Shown: positions 8,019-17,150, counted from the first letter of the stretch. The stretch: DNA of 64,000 nucleotides from an uncultured Mycoplasmatota bacterium (GCA_900543675.1 UQRY01000003.1:1-64000); one strand, 5' to 3'. Made by a program: numbers and translations. Notes: generated from the sequence alone by a model not told the origin.

Positions 8019-11000
8019 TTGCGCTTTTTTGATTCTATCATCAATTTGTCAGAGATCGATCGGATTGGCTTATCTGGATTAACAGATGAGCTTTTTGGTG
8101 TTTATGTTAATGATTTGATTTATCAGAAAAAAGAAAATTCTATTTTAGTAGTTGCTTCCTCTTTGTATGAGGCTAATCAATTGTATAATGTAATTAGTAA
8201 TTATTATGAGCGGACTTTTCTTTTCCCAATGGATGATTTCTTAACGAGTGAGGCTATCGCTGTTAGTCCTGATTTGATGGTTACTAGGTTGGAGACGATA
8301 AATAGTTTACTTGAAGACGCTAAACCAAGTGTTGTTGTTACCAATTTAATGGGATATCTACGCTATTTACCAACTGTAGAAGTTTATCAGTCACATATTT
8401 TATCCTTAAAACCAAATTTAGAAATTGAACCTCGTGAGTTAGCTAGTCGATTAGCCAATATGGGATATCATCGTGAGTCAATTGTAACTAGAACTGGAGA
8501 ATTTGCTGTTCGTGGTTTTGTTATCGATGTTTTTCCTTTGGGAGAGAATCATCCTATTCGTTTAGAATTCTTTGGTGATATGATTGATTCTATTCGTTAC
8601 TTTGATGAAGAAACTCAAAAGTCGATTGAATCTATCTCTTCTTGTCAGCTTTATCCTTATACGGACTTTTTATTAGAATCTTATTCTGAAGATACTATCT
8701 TTAAACAGAAGTATTTAAAACAGTATTCAAGTAAGGTAGTTTCTATTCTTTCTTATCTTCATCAACCGATTACTATTTATAAGGATTATCCACAACTTAG
8801 AAAAAGTTACGAGATGATTGAAAGAGAGTGTTTTCAATATCGAACCGAAAAAGATCAATCTTTTCATGATGAATATATGTTTTCTCTTGATTCTCTAGCG
8901 CCTAAACATTTGATTCATTATCTAACAATCGATAATCTTTTAGAGGATCATTCGATTAAGATTCATTATTTTGATAGTAAAGAAGTGACTCCTTTCCGTG
9001 AAAATATTGAGGCAATTAATGCTTTTCTTAAAGAACAGTTGTATTTAAATAAAACTATTGTTCTTTGTTTAAAAGATTTTCAAATTAAAAACTTTGTTAA
9101 AGAGTTGACTGTTCCTTATGTGTTAACAGATGAAGAGAATATTTTTCCAGATAAGGTTAATATTATTGTTAAAACGATTGGTAAAGGGTTTACTTACGCT
9201 AATTATGTTGTCTTATCTGATCAAGATTTATTTATAGCTACTACTTCAAAGAAAAAATATAAGACACATTTTAAGTATGCCTCTAAGATTAAAGATATTA
9301 ATAAGTTATCGATAGGTGATTATGTCGTTCATCATACGCATGGTATTGGTATTTATCATGGGATTCGTACCTTAAAAATGGGCGATTTAATGAAAGATTA
9401 TATTGAGGTATTATATGCTGGTAGTGATAAGCTTTACATCCCAGTTGAGAAAATTGATTTGATTAGTAAGTATTCTGGAAAAGAAGGCGTTGCTCCTAAG
9501 GTTAATAAATTAGGTGGTTCAGATTGGAATAGAATTAAAAATCGAGTTAGAAATAAAGTTCATGATATCGCAGCTCAATTAATTAAGTTATATGCTCTTC
9601 GGGAAATGAAGCAGGGATATGCTTTTCATCCCGATACTGATCTACAAGTAAAATTTGAAGAAGCTTTTGAATATGTAGAAACTAAGGATCAGTTACTCGC
9701 TATAGAACAGATCAAACAGGATATGGAATCTAATCATCCAATGGACCGTTTGTTATGCGGGGATGTTGGATATGGAAAAACAGAAGTGGCTTTTCGGGCT
9801 ATTTTTAAAGCATTAATGGATTCAAAACAAGTTTTATACCTTTGTCCGACAACGATTCTTTCTAATCAACAATATCAGAATGCATTAAAAAGATTTCATG
9901 GTTTTCCAGTTAATATTGCTTTACTTAATCGTTTTACGACGACTAAAGAGAGAAGTGAAATATTAGCTGGGCTAAAAAATGGTACGATAGATGTTGTATT
10001 TGGTACTCATCGATTACTTAGTCATGATATTCAACCTAAAGATTTAGGTTTATTGATTATTGATGAGGAACAACGTTTTGGGGTTACTCATAAGGAAAAA
10101 ATAAAGGAATATAAAAGTAATATTGATGTATTAACGCTTACTGCAACGCCTATTCCTAGAACATTACAAATGTCGATGATAGGGATTAGAAGTCTTTCTT
10201 TGATTGAAACTCCTCCTGTTGACCGCTATCCTATTCAAACTTATGTGATTGAAGAGAGTAAGCAGATTATTCAGGATGCGATTTATAAAGAATTATCTCG
10301 TGATGGTCAGATTTTTCTTCTTTATAATCGTGTAGAGTCCATTGAAGAAAAGGCTTATGAAATTCAAAAACTAGTTCCTGAAGCACGAATTGTTTGTGCT
10401 CATGGCCAACTTTCTAAAGAAGAGTTGGAGTCTAGAATGCTTGATTTTATTAATCAAGAGTATGATATTCTTTTATGTACCACAATTATTGAAACGGGAA
10501 TTGATATTCCTAATGTCAATACTCTAATTATATTAGATGCTGATCGCTTTGGACTTAGCCAATTGTATCAGATTAGAGGTAGAGTTGGTAGAAGTAATAA
10601 AATAGCTTATGCTTATCTTATGTATCAACCTAGTAAAGTTTTAACTGAATCTGCGGTTAAAAGGTTACATGCTATTCAAGATTTCACGGAATTAGGTAGT
10701 GGTTTTTCAATCGCAACGAGAGATCTTTCTATCCGAGGAGCTGGTGATATTCTAGGTAGTGAACAGGCTGGCTTTATTGATAGTGTAGGTATTGATCTTT
10801 ATTTGAAAATTTTAAATGAAGAGGTAGCTCGCTTAAAAGGAAATGTAGTAGAAGAAGAGGCTGATGAGGATTCTTCTAGTGAGAAGAATGATAAACCATT
10901 ATTAGATGTTTCTACTCATATTTCTGATCAGTATACGGATGATGATAATTTGAAAATTGAAATCCATCGTAAGATTAATCAGATAGATTCTTATGAAAAG

Positions 11001-11330
11001 TTAGAAGAAATTAAGACTGAACTTGAAGACCGTTTTGGTAAAGTAAATGAAGATGTATTAATTTACATGTATGAAGAATGGTTTGAAAAATTAGCTAAAA
11101 AATTAGAAATAGAGAAAGTAAATAAGACACGGAACTCTATTGAATTGGTATTTAGCTCTGAGATGACGAAGAAAATTGACGGTGAAAAGCTCTTTCGTGA
11201 GAGTTTCAAGATTAGTCCAATGTTCCGATTCAAATTATTATCTGGTCATTTAATTGTTATTTTAGATATTATTAAACTAGAGAAACATTATATCTATTAT
11301 TTAATTGATTTATTGAAAAAAATGGTGTAG
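8019..11330 (+). CDS. mfd: Transcription-repair coupling factor
   Basis: About 1100 residues. Mfd removes stalled RNA polymerase at DNA lesions and recruits UvrA. It has an N-terminal UvrB-like module, a CarD/RNA-polymerase-interacting domain near residues 435-495 (GDYVVHHTHGIGIY), a RecG-like helicase with Walker A GDVGYGKT (about 580) and DEEQ box, and a C-terminal TRCF domain. TTG 8019 is favoured because AGGTGA lies 5 bp upstream; GTG 8010, directly behind the pth stop, is the alternative. Confidence 0.95.
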   Translation: MRFFDSIINLSEIDRIGLSGLTDELFGVYVNDLIYQKKENSILVVASSLYEANQLYNVISNYYERTFLFPMDDFLTSEAIAVSPDLMVTRLETINSLLEDAKPSVVVTNLMGYLRYLPTVEVYQSHILSLKPNLEIEPRELASRLANMGYHRESIVTRTGEFAVRGFVIDVFPLGENHPIRLEFFGDMIDSIRYFDEETQKSIESISSCQLYPYTDFLLESYSEDTIFKQKYLKQYSSKVVSILSYLHQPITIYKDYPQLRKSYEMIERECFQYRTEKDQSFHDEYMFSLDSLAPKHLIHYLTIDNLLEDHSIKIHYFDSKEVTPFRENIEAINAFLKEQLYLNKTIVLCLKDFQIKNFVKELTVPYVLTDEENIFPDKVNIIVKTIGKGFTYANYVVLSDQDLFIATTSKKKYKTHFKYASKIKDINKLSIGDYVVHHTHGIGIYHGIRTLKMGDLMKDYIEVLYAGSDKLYIPVEKIDLISKYSGKEGVAPKVNKLGGSDWNRIKNRVRNKVHDIAAQLIKLYALREMKQGYAFHPDTDLQVKFEEAFEYVETKDQLLAIEQIKQDMESNHPMDRLLCGDVGYGKTEVAFRAIFKALMDSKQVLYLCPTTILSNQQYQNALKRFHGFPVNIALLNRFTTTKERSEILAGLKNGTIDVVFGTHRLLSHDIQPKDLGLLIIDEEQRFGVTHKEKIKEYKSNIDVLTLTATPIPRTLQMSMIGIRSLSLIETPPVDRYPIQTYVIEESKQIIQDAIYKELSRDGQIFLLYNRVESIEEKAYEIQKLVPEARIVCAHGQLSKEELESRMLDFINQEYDILLCTTIIETGIDIPNVNTLIILDADRFGLSQLYQIRGRVGRSNKIAYAYLMYQPSKVLTESAVKRLHAIQDFTELGSGFSIATRDLSIRGAGDILGSEQAGFIDSVGIDLYLKILNEEVARLKGNVVEEEADEDSSSEKNDKPLLDVSTHISDQYTDDDNLKIEIHRKINQIDSYEKLEEIKTELEDRFGKVNEDVLIYMYEEWFEKLAKKLEIEKVNKTRNSIELVFSSEMTKKIDGEKLFRESFKISPMFRFKLLSGHLIVILDIIKLEKHYIYYLIDLLKKMV

Positions 11331-11352
11331 GTGTTTTCTTCTAAGATGGTAG

Positions 11353-11381
11353 TTGACATAATTGATTCTTTGTGGTAGTAT
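11353..11381 (+). promoter_or_regulatory. Promoter of the 11388 leader RNA
   Basis: -35 TTGACA (11353-11358), 17-bp spacer, -10 TAGTAT (11376-11381). It gives a start near 11388 and a roughly 150-nt untranslated leader before the next gene. Confidence 0.75.
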
Positions 11382-11387
11382 TATTAA

Positions 11388-11541
11388 TTACCAAGTGAGT
11401 GTGCATATTCAGAAAAAAGTATGAAAAGTATGAAAAGCTGCACAGGGGAAACCTACACGTTTATAACACGGAGTCACTAGCGGTGGTTTCTGTGTTTTTA
11501 TTTGCAGGAAGCCACAAAATAATAAAGAAAGGAGAAGTACA
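11388..11541 (+). ncRNA. Structured 5' leader, candidate cis-regulatory RNA of unknown class
   Basis: A long leader between a clear promoter and a GGAGAA ribosome-binding site. CACAG and AAACC (about 11432-11444) can pair with GGTTTCTGTG (about 11486-11495), closing a compact domain. The same 3' strand, as GTGGTTTCT, can instead pair with AGGAAGCCAC (about 11507-11516) just before the ribosome-binding site. The two folds exclude each other, which is switch-like. There is also a direct repeat, AAGTATGAA twice. It does not fit a riboswitch class I can name. Confidence 0.55.
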
Positions 11542-11949
11542 TTGTTAAATAATAGTTTAAAAGATACTTCGCTGTTGATTTTATTTGATTTTAATATGGT
11601 TCCTTATATTTTTGAATTAAAGAAAGATCAAGAGAACGATGAATTTTACTTATATTCTGAATCTCTTCATTTAGATGTTAAGAAAATATTTCTACAACCA
11701 GATTGTTTATTACAATTAAAAGATACCGAACAAGTAGTTCATTTTAGAAACCAAGAAGATTTAACTAGAGCTAATATGGTTTCTCGTATATATATCGATC
11801 CAACTATTTTTGATACTTTAGTAGAAGAGGATTTGCTTGCTTATCCGATGACTTTTGCTTCTATGTATCATTTACCAGAAAATTCAGCTTGCGATTATCA
11901 AAAAAAGAAACGTTTATATATGTATTCAAATAAATATCCTTTAGTATAA
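11542..11949 (+). CDS. Hypothetical protein under leader-RNA control
   Basis: 135-residue acidic soluble protein, family not recognised. It starts at TTG 11542, preceded by AAAGGAGAA. No signal peptide or membrane segment; mixed alpha/beta composition. It is a single-gene unit, with its own promoter and structured leader upstream and a terminator overlapping its last codons. That isolation suggests independent, condition-dependent expression. Confidence 0.75.
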   Translation: MLNNSLKDTSLLILFDFNMVPYIFELKKDQENDEFYLYSESLHLDVKKIFLQPDCLLQLKDTEQVVHFRNQEDLTRANMVSRIYIDPTIFDTLVEEDLLAYPMTFASMYHLPENSACDYQKKKRLYMYSNKYPLV

Positions 11950-11961
11950 GGGTATTTTTTT
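11932..11961 (+). terminator. Intrinsic terminator
   Basis: AAATATCCTT (11932-11941) pairs with AAGGGTATTT (11948-11957) with one G-U pair, followed by a T-run. The stem overlaps the end of the preceding gene. Confidence 0.8.
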
Positions 11962-11985
11962 GTTTGATTTTTCTTTTGTCATGAA

Positions 11986-12014
11986 TTGACTATTTTTTTA
12001 GAACCTGTTATGAT
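11986..12014 (+). promoter_or_regulatory. Promoter of the 12038 gene
   Basis: -35 TTGACT (11986-11991), 17-bp spacer, -10 TATGAT (12009-12014), 24 bp before the ATG. Confidence 0.75.
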
Positions 12015-12037
12015 GAATACAATAAGGGTGAAGAAAA

Positions 12038-12670
12038 ATGGATCATGATATTTTAAATATGTTTAAAGAAAAAAATCGAAACATCCTCATTAATAGTTTA
12101 AAATATGATATTGAAAAGAATATTACTTCTCTTTTGGAAACGATAATTAATATTTTTAATCATGAATTTGATGTTGGAATAAAAAATATTCGATTTATTT
12201 ATGAAGATGGAGAATATACGGGACGTTATCGTTTTGTTACCGATACCATTAATCAGATGAAGATGGATAGTTATCGTGAAATAGAAGTTCAATTAGAGAA
12301 GAAAAAGCTTTCTTTAGAAGAAAAAATTAGTCATTTAGAGTTTACTGAAGATATGATGAGAGAATATTATGATTTTGTGTTAGAGACAACGAAACAGTTA
12401 AAAGATCCATTTATAGAGAAAGCATTTCGCTCAGTCAGGGAAGAGGCTATGCGTTTATTTGAACGTAATGTGAAAAAAAATATAGTACCTGAAAAGCAAG
12501 AAATTACACTGAAACGTATTCAAGACTATTTACAAAATCGTCTTTATGGTAAATTAGAAACTAAACTTCATATGGAAATCATGCTTCGTGATAATAATTT
12601 GATTAATAAAGCCAAAGAAGGCTATTTACGTTATCAAGAGATTTGTGCCAAGACTGAAGAAAAATTATAA
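12038..12670 (+). CDS. Hypothetical alpha-helical protein
   Basis: 210-residue, highly charged, predicted mostly helical protein with likely coiled-coil parts (IEVQLEKKKLSLEEKISHLE). No membrane segment or signal peptide, and no family recognised. It has its own promoter and sits between the leader-RNA unit and spoVT. The start ATG follows AAGGGTGAAG. Confidence 0.75.
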   Translation: MDHDILNMFKEKNRNILINSLKYDIEKNITSLLETIINIFNHEFDVGIKNIRFIYEDGEYTGRYRFVTDTINQMKMDSYREIEVQLEKKKLSLEEKISHLEFTEDMMREYYDFVLETTKQLKDPFIEKAFRSVREEAMRLFERNVKKNIVPEKQEITLKRIQDYLQNRLYGKLETKLHMEIMLRDNNLINKAKEGYLRYQEICAKTEEKL

Positions 12671-12735
12671 ATTTTATTTATTTTTGTATAATCTTTTTTA
12701 ATCTTAGTAGACTAATGATAGAAAGAAGGTTATAT

Positions 12736-13263
12736 ATGAAATCTACTGGTGTTATTCGTAGGATTGATGATTTAGGACGTATTGTTATTCCTAAAGAAAT
12801 AAGAAAGAATTTGAAGATTAGGGAAGGAGATACGTTAGAGTTCTATATTAGTGGTAGTGAAATTATTTTAAAGAAATTTTCTTTAATCAATGAATTTAGT
12901 GATATGGCAATTAAATTAGTGGGAATTAGTGATCGTTTATTAAAGAAGAAGTTATTAATTACTGATCATGATAAGGTAATTGCTTGTTCTAAGGAGTTAG
13001 AAAAACGTTATTTAAATAAGGAGATTACTTCTTTGATTCAAGATAAGTGTATGGATCGTATGGATTATTTAGAGAATCAGGAGTCTCCGTTTTCTTTTGT
13101 TGATGAAGAGGAAGAGAATGGCTATTATATGATTAGTCCAGTTATTGTGGATAGTGATGTTTTAGGTTCTGTAATTTTATTTGATGATAATCCGTTATCG
13201 GAACAAGAAATGTTGACAGTAAAGATGTTTAATGCATTTTTGACAAAAAATATTGAAGAGTAG
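12736..13263 (+). CDS. spoVT: SpoVT/AbrB-family transcription factor
   Basis: 175-residue protein with an N-terminal AbrB swapped-hairpin DNA-binding domain (STGVIRRIDDLGRIVIPKEI) and a C-terminal GAF-like domain. SpoVT tunes forespore sigma-G genes in Bacillus and lies downstream of mfd there too. I chose ATG 12736 after AGAAAGAAGG; an in-frame ATG at 12715 would add seven unconserved residues. Whether it acts in sporulation here is inference. Confidence 0.88.
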   Translation: MKSTGVIRRIDDLGRIVIPKEIRKNLKIREGDTLEFYISGSEIILKKFSLINEFSDMAIKLVGISDRLLKKKLLITDHDKVIACSKELEKRYLNKEITSLIQDKCMDRMDYLENQESPFSFVDEEEENGYYMISPVIVDSDVLGSVILFDDNPLSEQEMLTVKMFNAFLTKNIEE

Positions 13264-13281
13264 AAATCTTTATGATATAAT
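13253..13281 (+). promoter_or_regulatory. Promoter of the T-box dut-metG operon
   Basis: -35 TTGAAG (13253-13258), 17-bp spacer, perfect -10 TATAAT (13276-13281). The -35 overlaps the 3' end of spoVT. Confidence 0.7.
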
Positions 13282-13287
13282 CTCTAG

Positions 13288-13514
13288 ATATAAAAGTTTT
13301 GAAAGAAAGAGTCATATGGATTTTATGAGAAGAGAGTCTCGGTTGGTGAAATGGGATATAAATGAAGTATGATAGATGGTTCTGGAACTGATAGATCGAT
13401 AGGTAGGTTTATTCGTTATTCGCGTTAAGAAGTTGAGAGTATGGATATTTATTCATAAAGTAAGGTGGTACCGCGATTTTTTCGTCCTTATAGGCGAGAA
13501 AGTCGTTTTTTTAT
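13288..13514 (+). promoter_or_regulatory. T-box leader (Met-type by context)
   Basis: Hallmarks: the Stem I distal element GGTTGGTGAAA (13341-13351), the T-box sequence AAGGTGGTACCGCG (13462-13475) and a terminator hairpin (about 13474-13512) ending in a T-run. Uncharged tRNA pairing would switch the terminator to the antiterminator. ATG triplets at 13369 and 13376 are candidate Met specifiers; I cannot fix which without folding. The operon ends in metG, which supports Met specificity. Confidence 0.92.
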
Positions 13515-13528
13515 GAGGTGGTGATAGT

Positions 13529-14017
13529 ATGGCACGATTTTTTGAAAAGATTAGTTTTGAACAATTTAAACGAGATATTAGAGATGATGTTTCTTTATAT
13601 CAAGAGTACTCTTTACCACAAAGAGCGACCAAAAGAAGTGCTGGTTATGACGGAGAATCAATAATCAATTTTATTTTAGCTCCAGGTGAGGTGAAGAAAA
13701 TTCCGTTAGGTATTAAGGCCTGTATGAATCCTGATGAAGTATTATTGTTGATGATTCGCAGTAGTCAGGGAATTAAATCGATGGTGCGAATGTGTAATCA
13801 AGTTGGTGTCATTGATTCTGATTATTATAATAATATAGAGAATGAAGGGCATATATGGATATGTTTACAGAACTGTGGAGATACTGATTATGTGGTACAT
13901 CGAGGAGATAAAATCTGTCAAATGATGTTTATTAAATATTTAACGGTAGATGATGAAGAAGAAATTACTCGAGAAAGAGTGAATGGTTTTGGCTCTACCG
14001 ATAGGAAAGAAGGGTAA
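13529..14017 (+). CDS. dut: dUTP diphosphatase (trimeric dUTPase family)
   Basis: Hydrolyses dUTP to dUMP, keeping uracil out of DNA. The 162-residue protein shows the five dUTPase motifs in order: RSAGYDG, RSSQG, GVIDSDYYN, GDKICQMMF and a C-terminal RVNGFGST arm. It is the first gene behind the T-box and its stop is 4 bp from metG, so it is co-transcribed with a Met-tRNA synthetase. The function calls for no such control, which is odd. Confidence 0.88.
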   Translation: MARFFEKISFEQFKRDIRDDVSLYQEYSLPQRATKRSAGYDGESIINFILAPGEVKKIPLGIKACMNPDEVLLLMIRSSQGIKSMVRMCNQVGVIDSDYYNNIENEGHIWICLQNCGDTDYVVHRGDKICQMMFIKYLTVDDEEEITRERVNGFGSTDRKEG

Positions 14018-14021
14018 AAAA

Positions 14022-15572
14022 ATGGAAAAATATTATATTTCGACCGCAATTGCGTATACTTCTGGGAAACCTCATATTGGAAATACTTATGAGATTGTTT
14101 TAGCTGATGCGATTGCACGCTATAAAAGATTTAAAGGGTATGAAGTTTATTTTCAAACTGGTACTGATGAACATGGGGAGAAAATTCAACAGAAAGCAGA
14201 ATTAGCTGGTACTACACCGAAACAGTTCGTTGATGAAGTCGCAACAGAAATCAAAAGAATCTGGGATGTTATGAATACTAGTTATGATCGTTTTGTCCGA
14301 ACTACGGATCCACATCATGAAAGAATCGTTCAAAAGATATTTAAGAAAATGACGGATCAAGGAGATATTTATCTTGGAAAATACGAAGGGTGGTATTGTA
14401 CACCTTGTGAGTCTTTCTTTACAGAAAGTCAATTAGTAGATGGAAAGTGTCCTGATTGTGGTAGAGAGGTAAATAGGAAAAGTGAGGAAGCTTATTTCTT
14501 TAGACTTTCTAAATACCAGGATCGCTTAATTGAGTATATTGAAACTCATCCTGACTTTATTCAGCCAGAGGCTAGAAAAAATGAGATGTTAAATAACTTT
14601 TTGAAGCCAGGTTTACAGGACTTATGTGTATCTAGAACTTCTTTTGATTGGGGAATTCCAGTAGATTTTGACCCTAAACATGTTGTTTATGTATGGTTAG
14701 ATGCACTTACGAATTATATTACGAATATTGGCTATGATCCTGACGGAAGTACAGAGGAATTCAATAAATATTGGCCAGCTGACTTACATTTGATCGGTAA
14801 AGATATTATTCGTTTTCATACGATTTATTGGCCTTGCTTTTTGATGAGTTTAGATTTACCACTTCCTAGACAAGTATTTGGTCATCCATGGTTAATTGTG
14901 GGAGACGGAAAGATGAGTAAATCAAAAGGAAATGTTGTCTATGCCGATGATTTAGTTGAGCATTTTGGGGTAGATGCTGTTCGTTATTATTTACTACATG
15001 AGATTCCTTTTAGTAGTGATGGTGTATTTACTTATGATTTATTGATAGAAAGAACAAATAGTGATTTGGCGAATATTTTAGGTAATTTGGTTAATCGAAC
15101 AATTTCAATGGTACAGAAATATTTTGATGGAAAAGTAAGTAATCAACAAGTTACCGAAGAAATTGATCAAGAACTATTAACGATGATCGATCAATTAGAA
15201 GACAGAGTAGAAGAAAAGATGGCGAAGTTAGAGATTGGGTCAGCTCTTGATGAAATATTTAATTTACTTCGTCGTAGTAATAAATATATTGATGAGACCT
15301 TACCTTGGGCTTTAGCCAAAGATGAAACGAAAAAGGATCGATTAGCTACGGTTTTATATCATTTATTAGAATCAATCCGTGTTTCTAGTTTATTCTTAGC
15401 GCCATTCTTACCAGATACGGCATTAAATATTCAAAAACAATTAAATACGGAATGTGATTCTAGAAAATTTGTTGCTGATTTAGTTTATACGGTTTCTAAA
15501 CCAGAACCATTATTTTTAAGAATCGATAAAGAAAAGAAGTTACAAGAACTTGGACAGTCTAGTAATTCTTAA
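14022..15572 (+). CDS. metG: Methionyl-tRNA synthetase
   Basis: 516-residue class I synthetase that charges tRNA-Met. HIGN (18-21), KMSKS (about 297-301) and a zinc knuckle (CTPC and CPDC, about 127-145) are present. It lacks the C-terminal tRNA-binding domain found in longer MetRS. I chose ATG 14022 after AGAAGGG; the open frame extends upstream into dut without conservation. A terminator follows at 15574. Confidence 0.97.
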   Translation: MEKYYISTAIAYTSGKPHIGNTYEIVLADAIARYKRFKGYEVYFQTGTDEHGEKIQQKAELAGTTPKQFVDEVATEIKRIWDVMNTSYDRFVRTTDPHHERIVQKIFKKMTDQGDIYLGKYEGWYCTPCESFFTESQLVDGKCPDCGREVNRKSEEAYFFRLSKYQDRLIEYIETHPDFIQPEARKNEMLNNFLKPGLQDLCVSRTSFDWGIPVDFDPKHVVYVWLDALTNYITNIGYDPDGSTEEFNKYWPADLHLIGKDIIRFHTIYWPCFLMSLDLPLPRQVFGHPWLIVGDGKMSKSKGNVVYADDLVEHFGVDAVRYYLLHEIPFSSDGVFTYDLLIERTNSDLANILGNLVNRTISMVQKYFDGKVSNQQVTEEIDQELLTMIDQLEDRVEEKMAKLEIGSALDEIFNLLRRSNKYIDETLPWALAKDETKKDRLATVLYHLLESIRVSSLFLAPFLPDTALNIQKQLNTECDSRKFVADLVYTVSKPEPLFLRIDKEKKLQELGQSSNS

Positions 15573-15573
15573 T

Positions 15574-15600
15574 AAAAATCCTATTTTGTAGGATTTTTTT
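15574..15600 (+). terminator. Intrinsic terminator of dut-metG
   Basis: AAATCCTA (15576-15583) pairs with TAGGATTT (15589-15596), then a T-run. Confidence 0.9.
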
Positions 15601-15632
15601 CTATGATAGAATAGTAGCTAAGAGGTGAAAAC

Positions 15633-16391
15633 ATGTTTATTGATACACATTGTCATATTGATTCGTCTGTATCAGGCGATGTATATATAAAAAATGCTTA
15701 TTCAGCTAATGTTAAAGGTCTTATTTTTTCCTTTTGTAATCAAGATTGTTACCAGGCAGGAATAGAGTTTTTAGATAAGTATCCAGATGTGTTTGTTTCT
15801 CTTGGCTTTCATCCCGAAGATGCAGATGTTATTACAGATAAAGATTTACAATGTTTAGATGAGGTGCTTGTTTCTTCTTCTAGGATTGTTGCGGTTGGAG
15901 AAATAGGACTGGATTATTATTGGCGGAAGGATAATAAAGAGAAACAACGTGATTTGTTTCAAAAACAATTAGATTTGGCGGTTAAACATCAAATGCCTGT
16001 TGTCATTCACTGTCGTGATGCTATTCAAGAGCTTTATGATATTTTGTTTCAGTATAAAGGTAAAGTAAAGGGGGTAATTCATTGTTTTAGTGGTAGTTAT
16101 GAGATGGCTCGTGCTTTTATTGAACTTGGTTTTGTGCTAGGAATTGGCGGTGTACTTACTTTTAAAAATAGTAAGTTATATCAAGTCGTTGAAAAACTTC
16201 CCCTTTCTAGTATTGTTTTAGAAACAGATAGTCCTTATCTTACACCGGAACCTCATCGAGGAGAGATGAATGAATCAAAGTATATTCCTTTAGTTGCGGA
16301 AAAAATTGCTCAGATTAAGGGAATTTCTCTTTCAGAAGTAGAAAAAATAACGACAGATAATGCGAAAAGGGTATTTGACTTACCTATTTAA
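15633..16391 (+). CDS. tatD: TatD family metal-dependent hydrolase
   Basis: 252-residue TIM-barrel protein with metal ligands in FIDTHCHID, GEIGLDYYW, VIHCRDA, HCFSGS and ETDSPYLTPEP. TatD proteins act as 3'-5' DNases in repair or DNA turnover. It follows metG as in Bacillus (yabD). The start is ATG after AGAGGTGAAA. Length is normal. Confidence 0.95.
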   Translation: MFIDTHCHIDSSVSGDVYIKNAYSANVKGLIFSFCNQDCYQAGIEFLDKYPDVFVSLGFHPEDADVITDKDLQCLDEVLVSSSRIVAVGEIGLDYYWRKDNKEKQRDLFQKQLDLAVKHQMPVVIHCRDAIQELYDILFQYKGKVKGVIHCFSGSYEMARAFIELGFVLGIGGVLTFKNSKLYQVVEKLPLSSIVLETDSPYLTPEPHRGEMNESKYIPLVAEKIAQIKGISLSEVEKITTDNAKRVFDLPI

Positions 16392-16403
16392 TTGTGTTAT
16401 AGT
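16375..16403 (+). promoter_or_regulatory. Promoter of the 3D-domain gene
   Basis: -35 TTGACT (16375-16380, inside tatD), 17-bp spacer, -10 TATAGT (16398-16403). Confidence 0.65.
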
Positions 16404-16443
16404 AAAAGCAGAATAGAAAAGTCGAAAGCGTAATAGGTGGGTT

Positions 16444-17031
16444 ATGAAAAAATTTTATAAAGTAATTTTAAATCGGGCGTTTTTCGTTTTATTCTTTTTG
16501 CTTTTGTTAGTTGTTGTTGCGAGTGGTAATCATAAAACGAATAATTTTGTCAATAATATTAATGGTGTTCGTTCAATTGAAGCAATTCACATTGTTAGTA
16601 AATACGATAATCGAAATAATCAATTAGAAGTTATTCCTGTTTCTAATATGAGCGAAGCAGTTCAATATGGTCCTACTAATCCTATTTCTTTTGTTGGAGA
16701 AATGACTGCTTACCAAGCTAACTGTGTAGGTTGTTCAGGAAAAGTTGGTTGCCCACCACGTCAAGATGTACGAAATAATAATATTTATTTTGAAGATGTT
16801 ACTTATGGTACTGTTCGTATTTTAGCTGCTGATATGGCTATTCCATGTGGTAGTATTGTAAGAATTAGTAATGTTAGTTTTTCAACTGAACCTATTATAG
16901 GGATAGTATTAGATAGAGGCGGCGCAATCAAGGGAAATATTATGGATTTTCTTATTGCGGAAACTGACGATCCTAATGTAGTAGGTAGACAAAAGAATGT
17001 TCAATATGAAATTTTACGTTGGGGTTGGTAA
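16444..17031 (+). CDS. 3D-domain cell-wall protein (YabE/YuiC-like)
   Basis: 195-residue exported protein with an N-terminal signal or anchor segment (about 11-28). The C-terminal half is a 3D/double-psi beta-barrel domain: FVGEMTAYQ, ILAADMAIPCGSIV, and Asp motifs in VLDRGGAIKGNIMDF. In Bacillus the yabE gene, a 3D-domain resuscitation-factor-like protein, lies after yabD/tatD, as here. The G5 and YabE-type repeats are missing, so only the catalytic-type domain remains. Four Cys in NCVGCSGKVGCP-like spacing are unusual. Confidence 0.83.
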   Translation: MKKFYKVILNRAFFVLFFLLLLVVVASGNHKTNNFVNNINGVRSIEAIHIVSKYDNRNNQLEVIPVSNMSEAVQYGPTNPISFVGEMTAYQANCVGCSGKVGCPPRQDVRNNNIYFEDVTYGTVRILAADMAIPCGSIVRISNVSFSTEPIIGIVLDRGGAIKGNIMDFLIAETDDPNVVGRQKNVQYEILRWGW

Positions 17032-17059
17032 GGAGTAGAAAACTACTTCTTTTTCTTTG
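17032..17059 (+). terminator. Intrinsic terminator
   Basis: GAGTAG (17033-17038) pairs with CTACTT (17043-17048), with a T-rich tail, just behind the 3D-domain gene. Confidence 0.65.
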
Positions 17060-17090
17060 TCAAGTGTTAAAAAGATTATTGTTATTTTTA

Positions 17091-17119
17091 TTGTTTGTCT
17101 AGTTTTCCTGTGGTATGAT
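17091..17119 (+). promoter_or_regulatory. Promoter of the signal peptidase gene
   Basis: -35 TTGTTT (17091-17096), 17-bp spacer, -10 TATGAT (17114-17119). Confidence 0.6.
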
Positions 17120-17150
17120 TAAAGTATAATTAGAATGGCGCGGTGATTAT

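Noticed and set aside
11430..11500. Possible c-di-GMP-I (GEMM) riboswitch
   Set aside because: GCACAGGGGAAACC resembles the GEMM start, but the GACGCAAAGCC arm and the tetraloop-receptor half are missing and the domain is too short.
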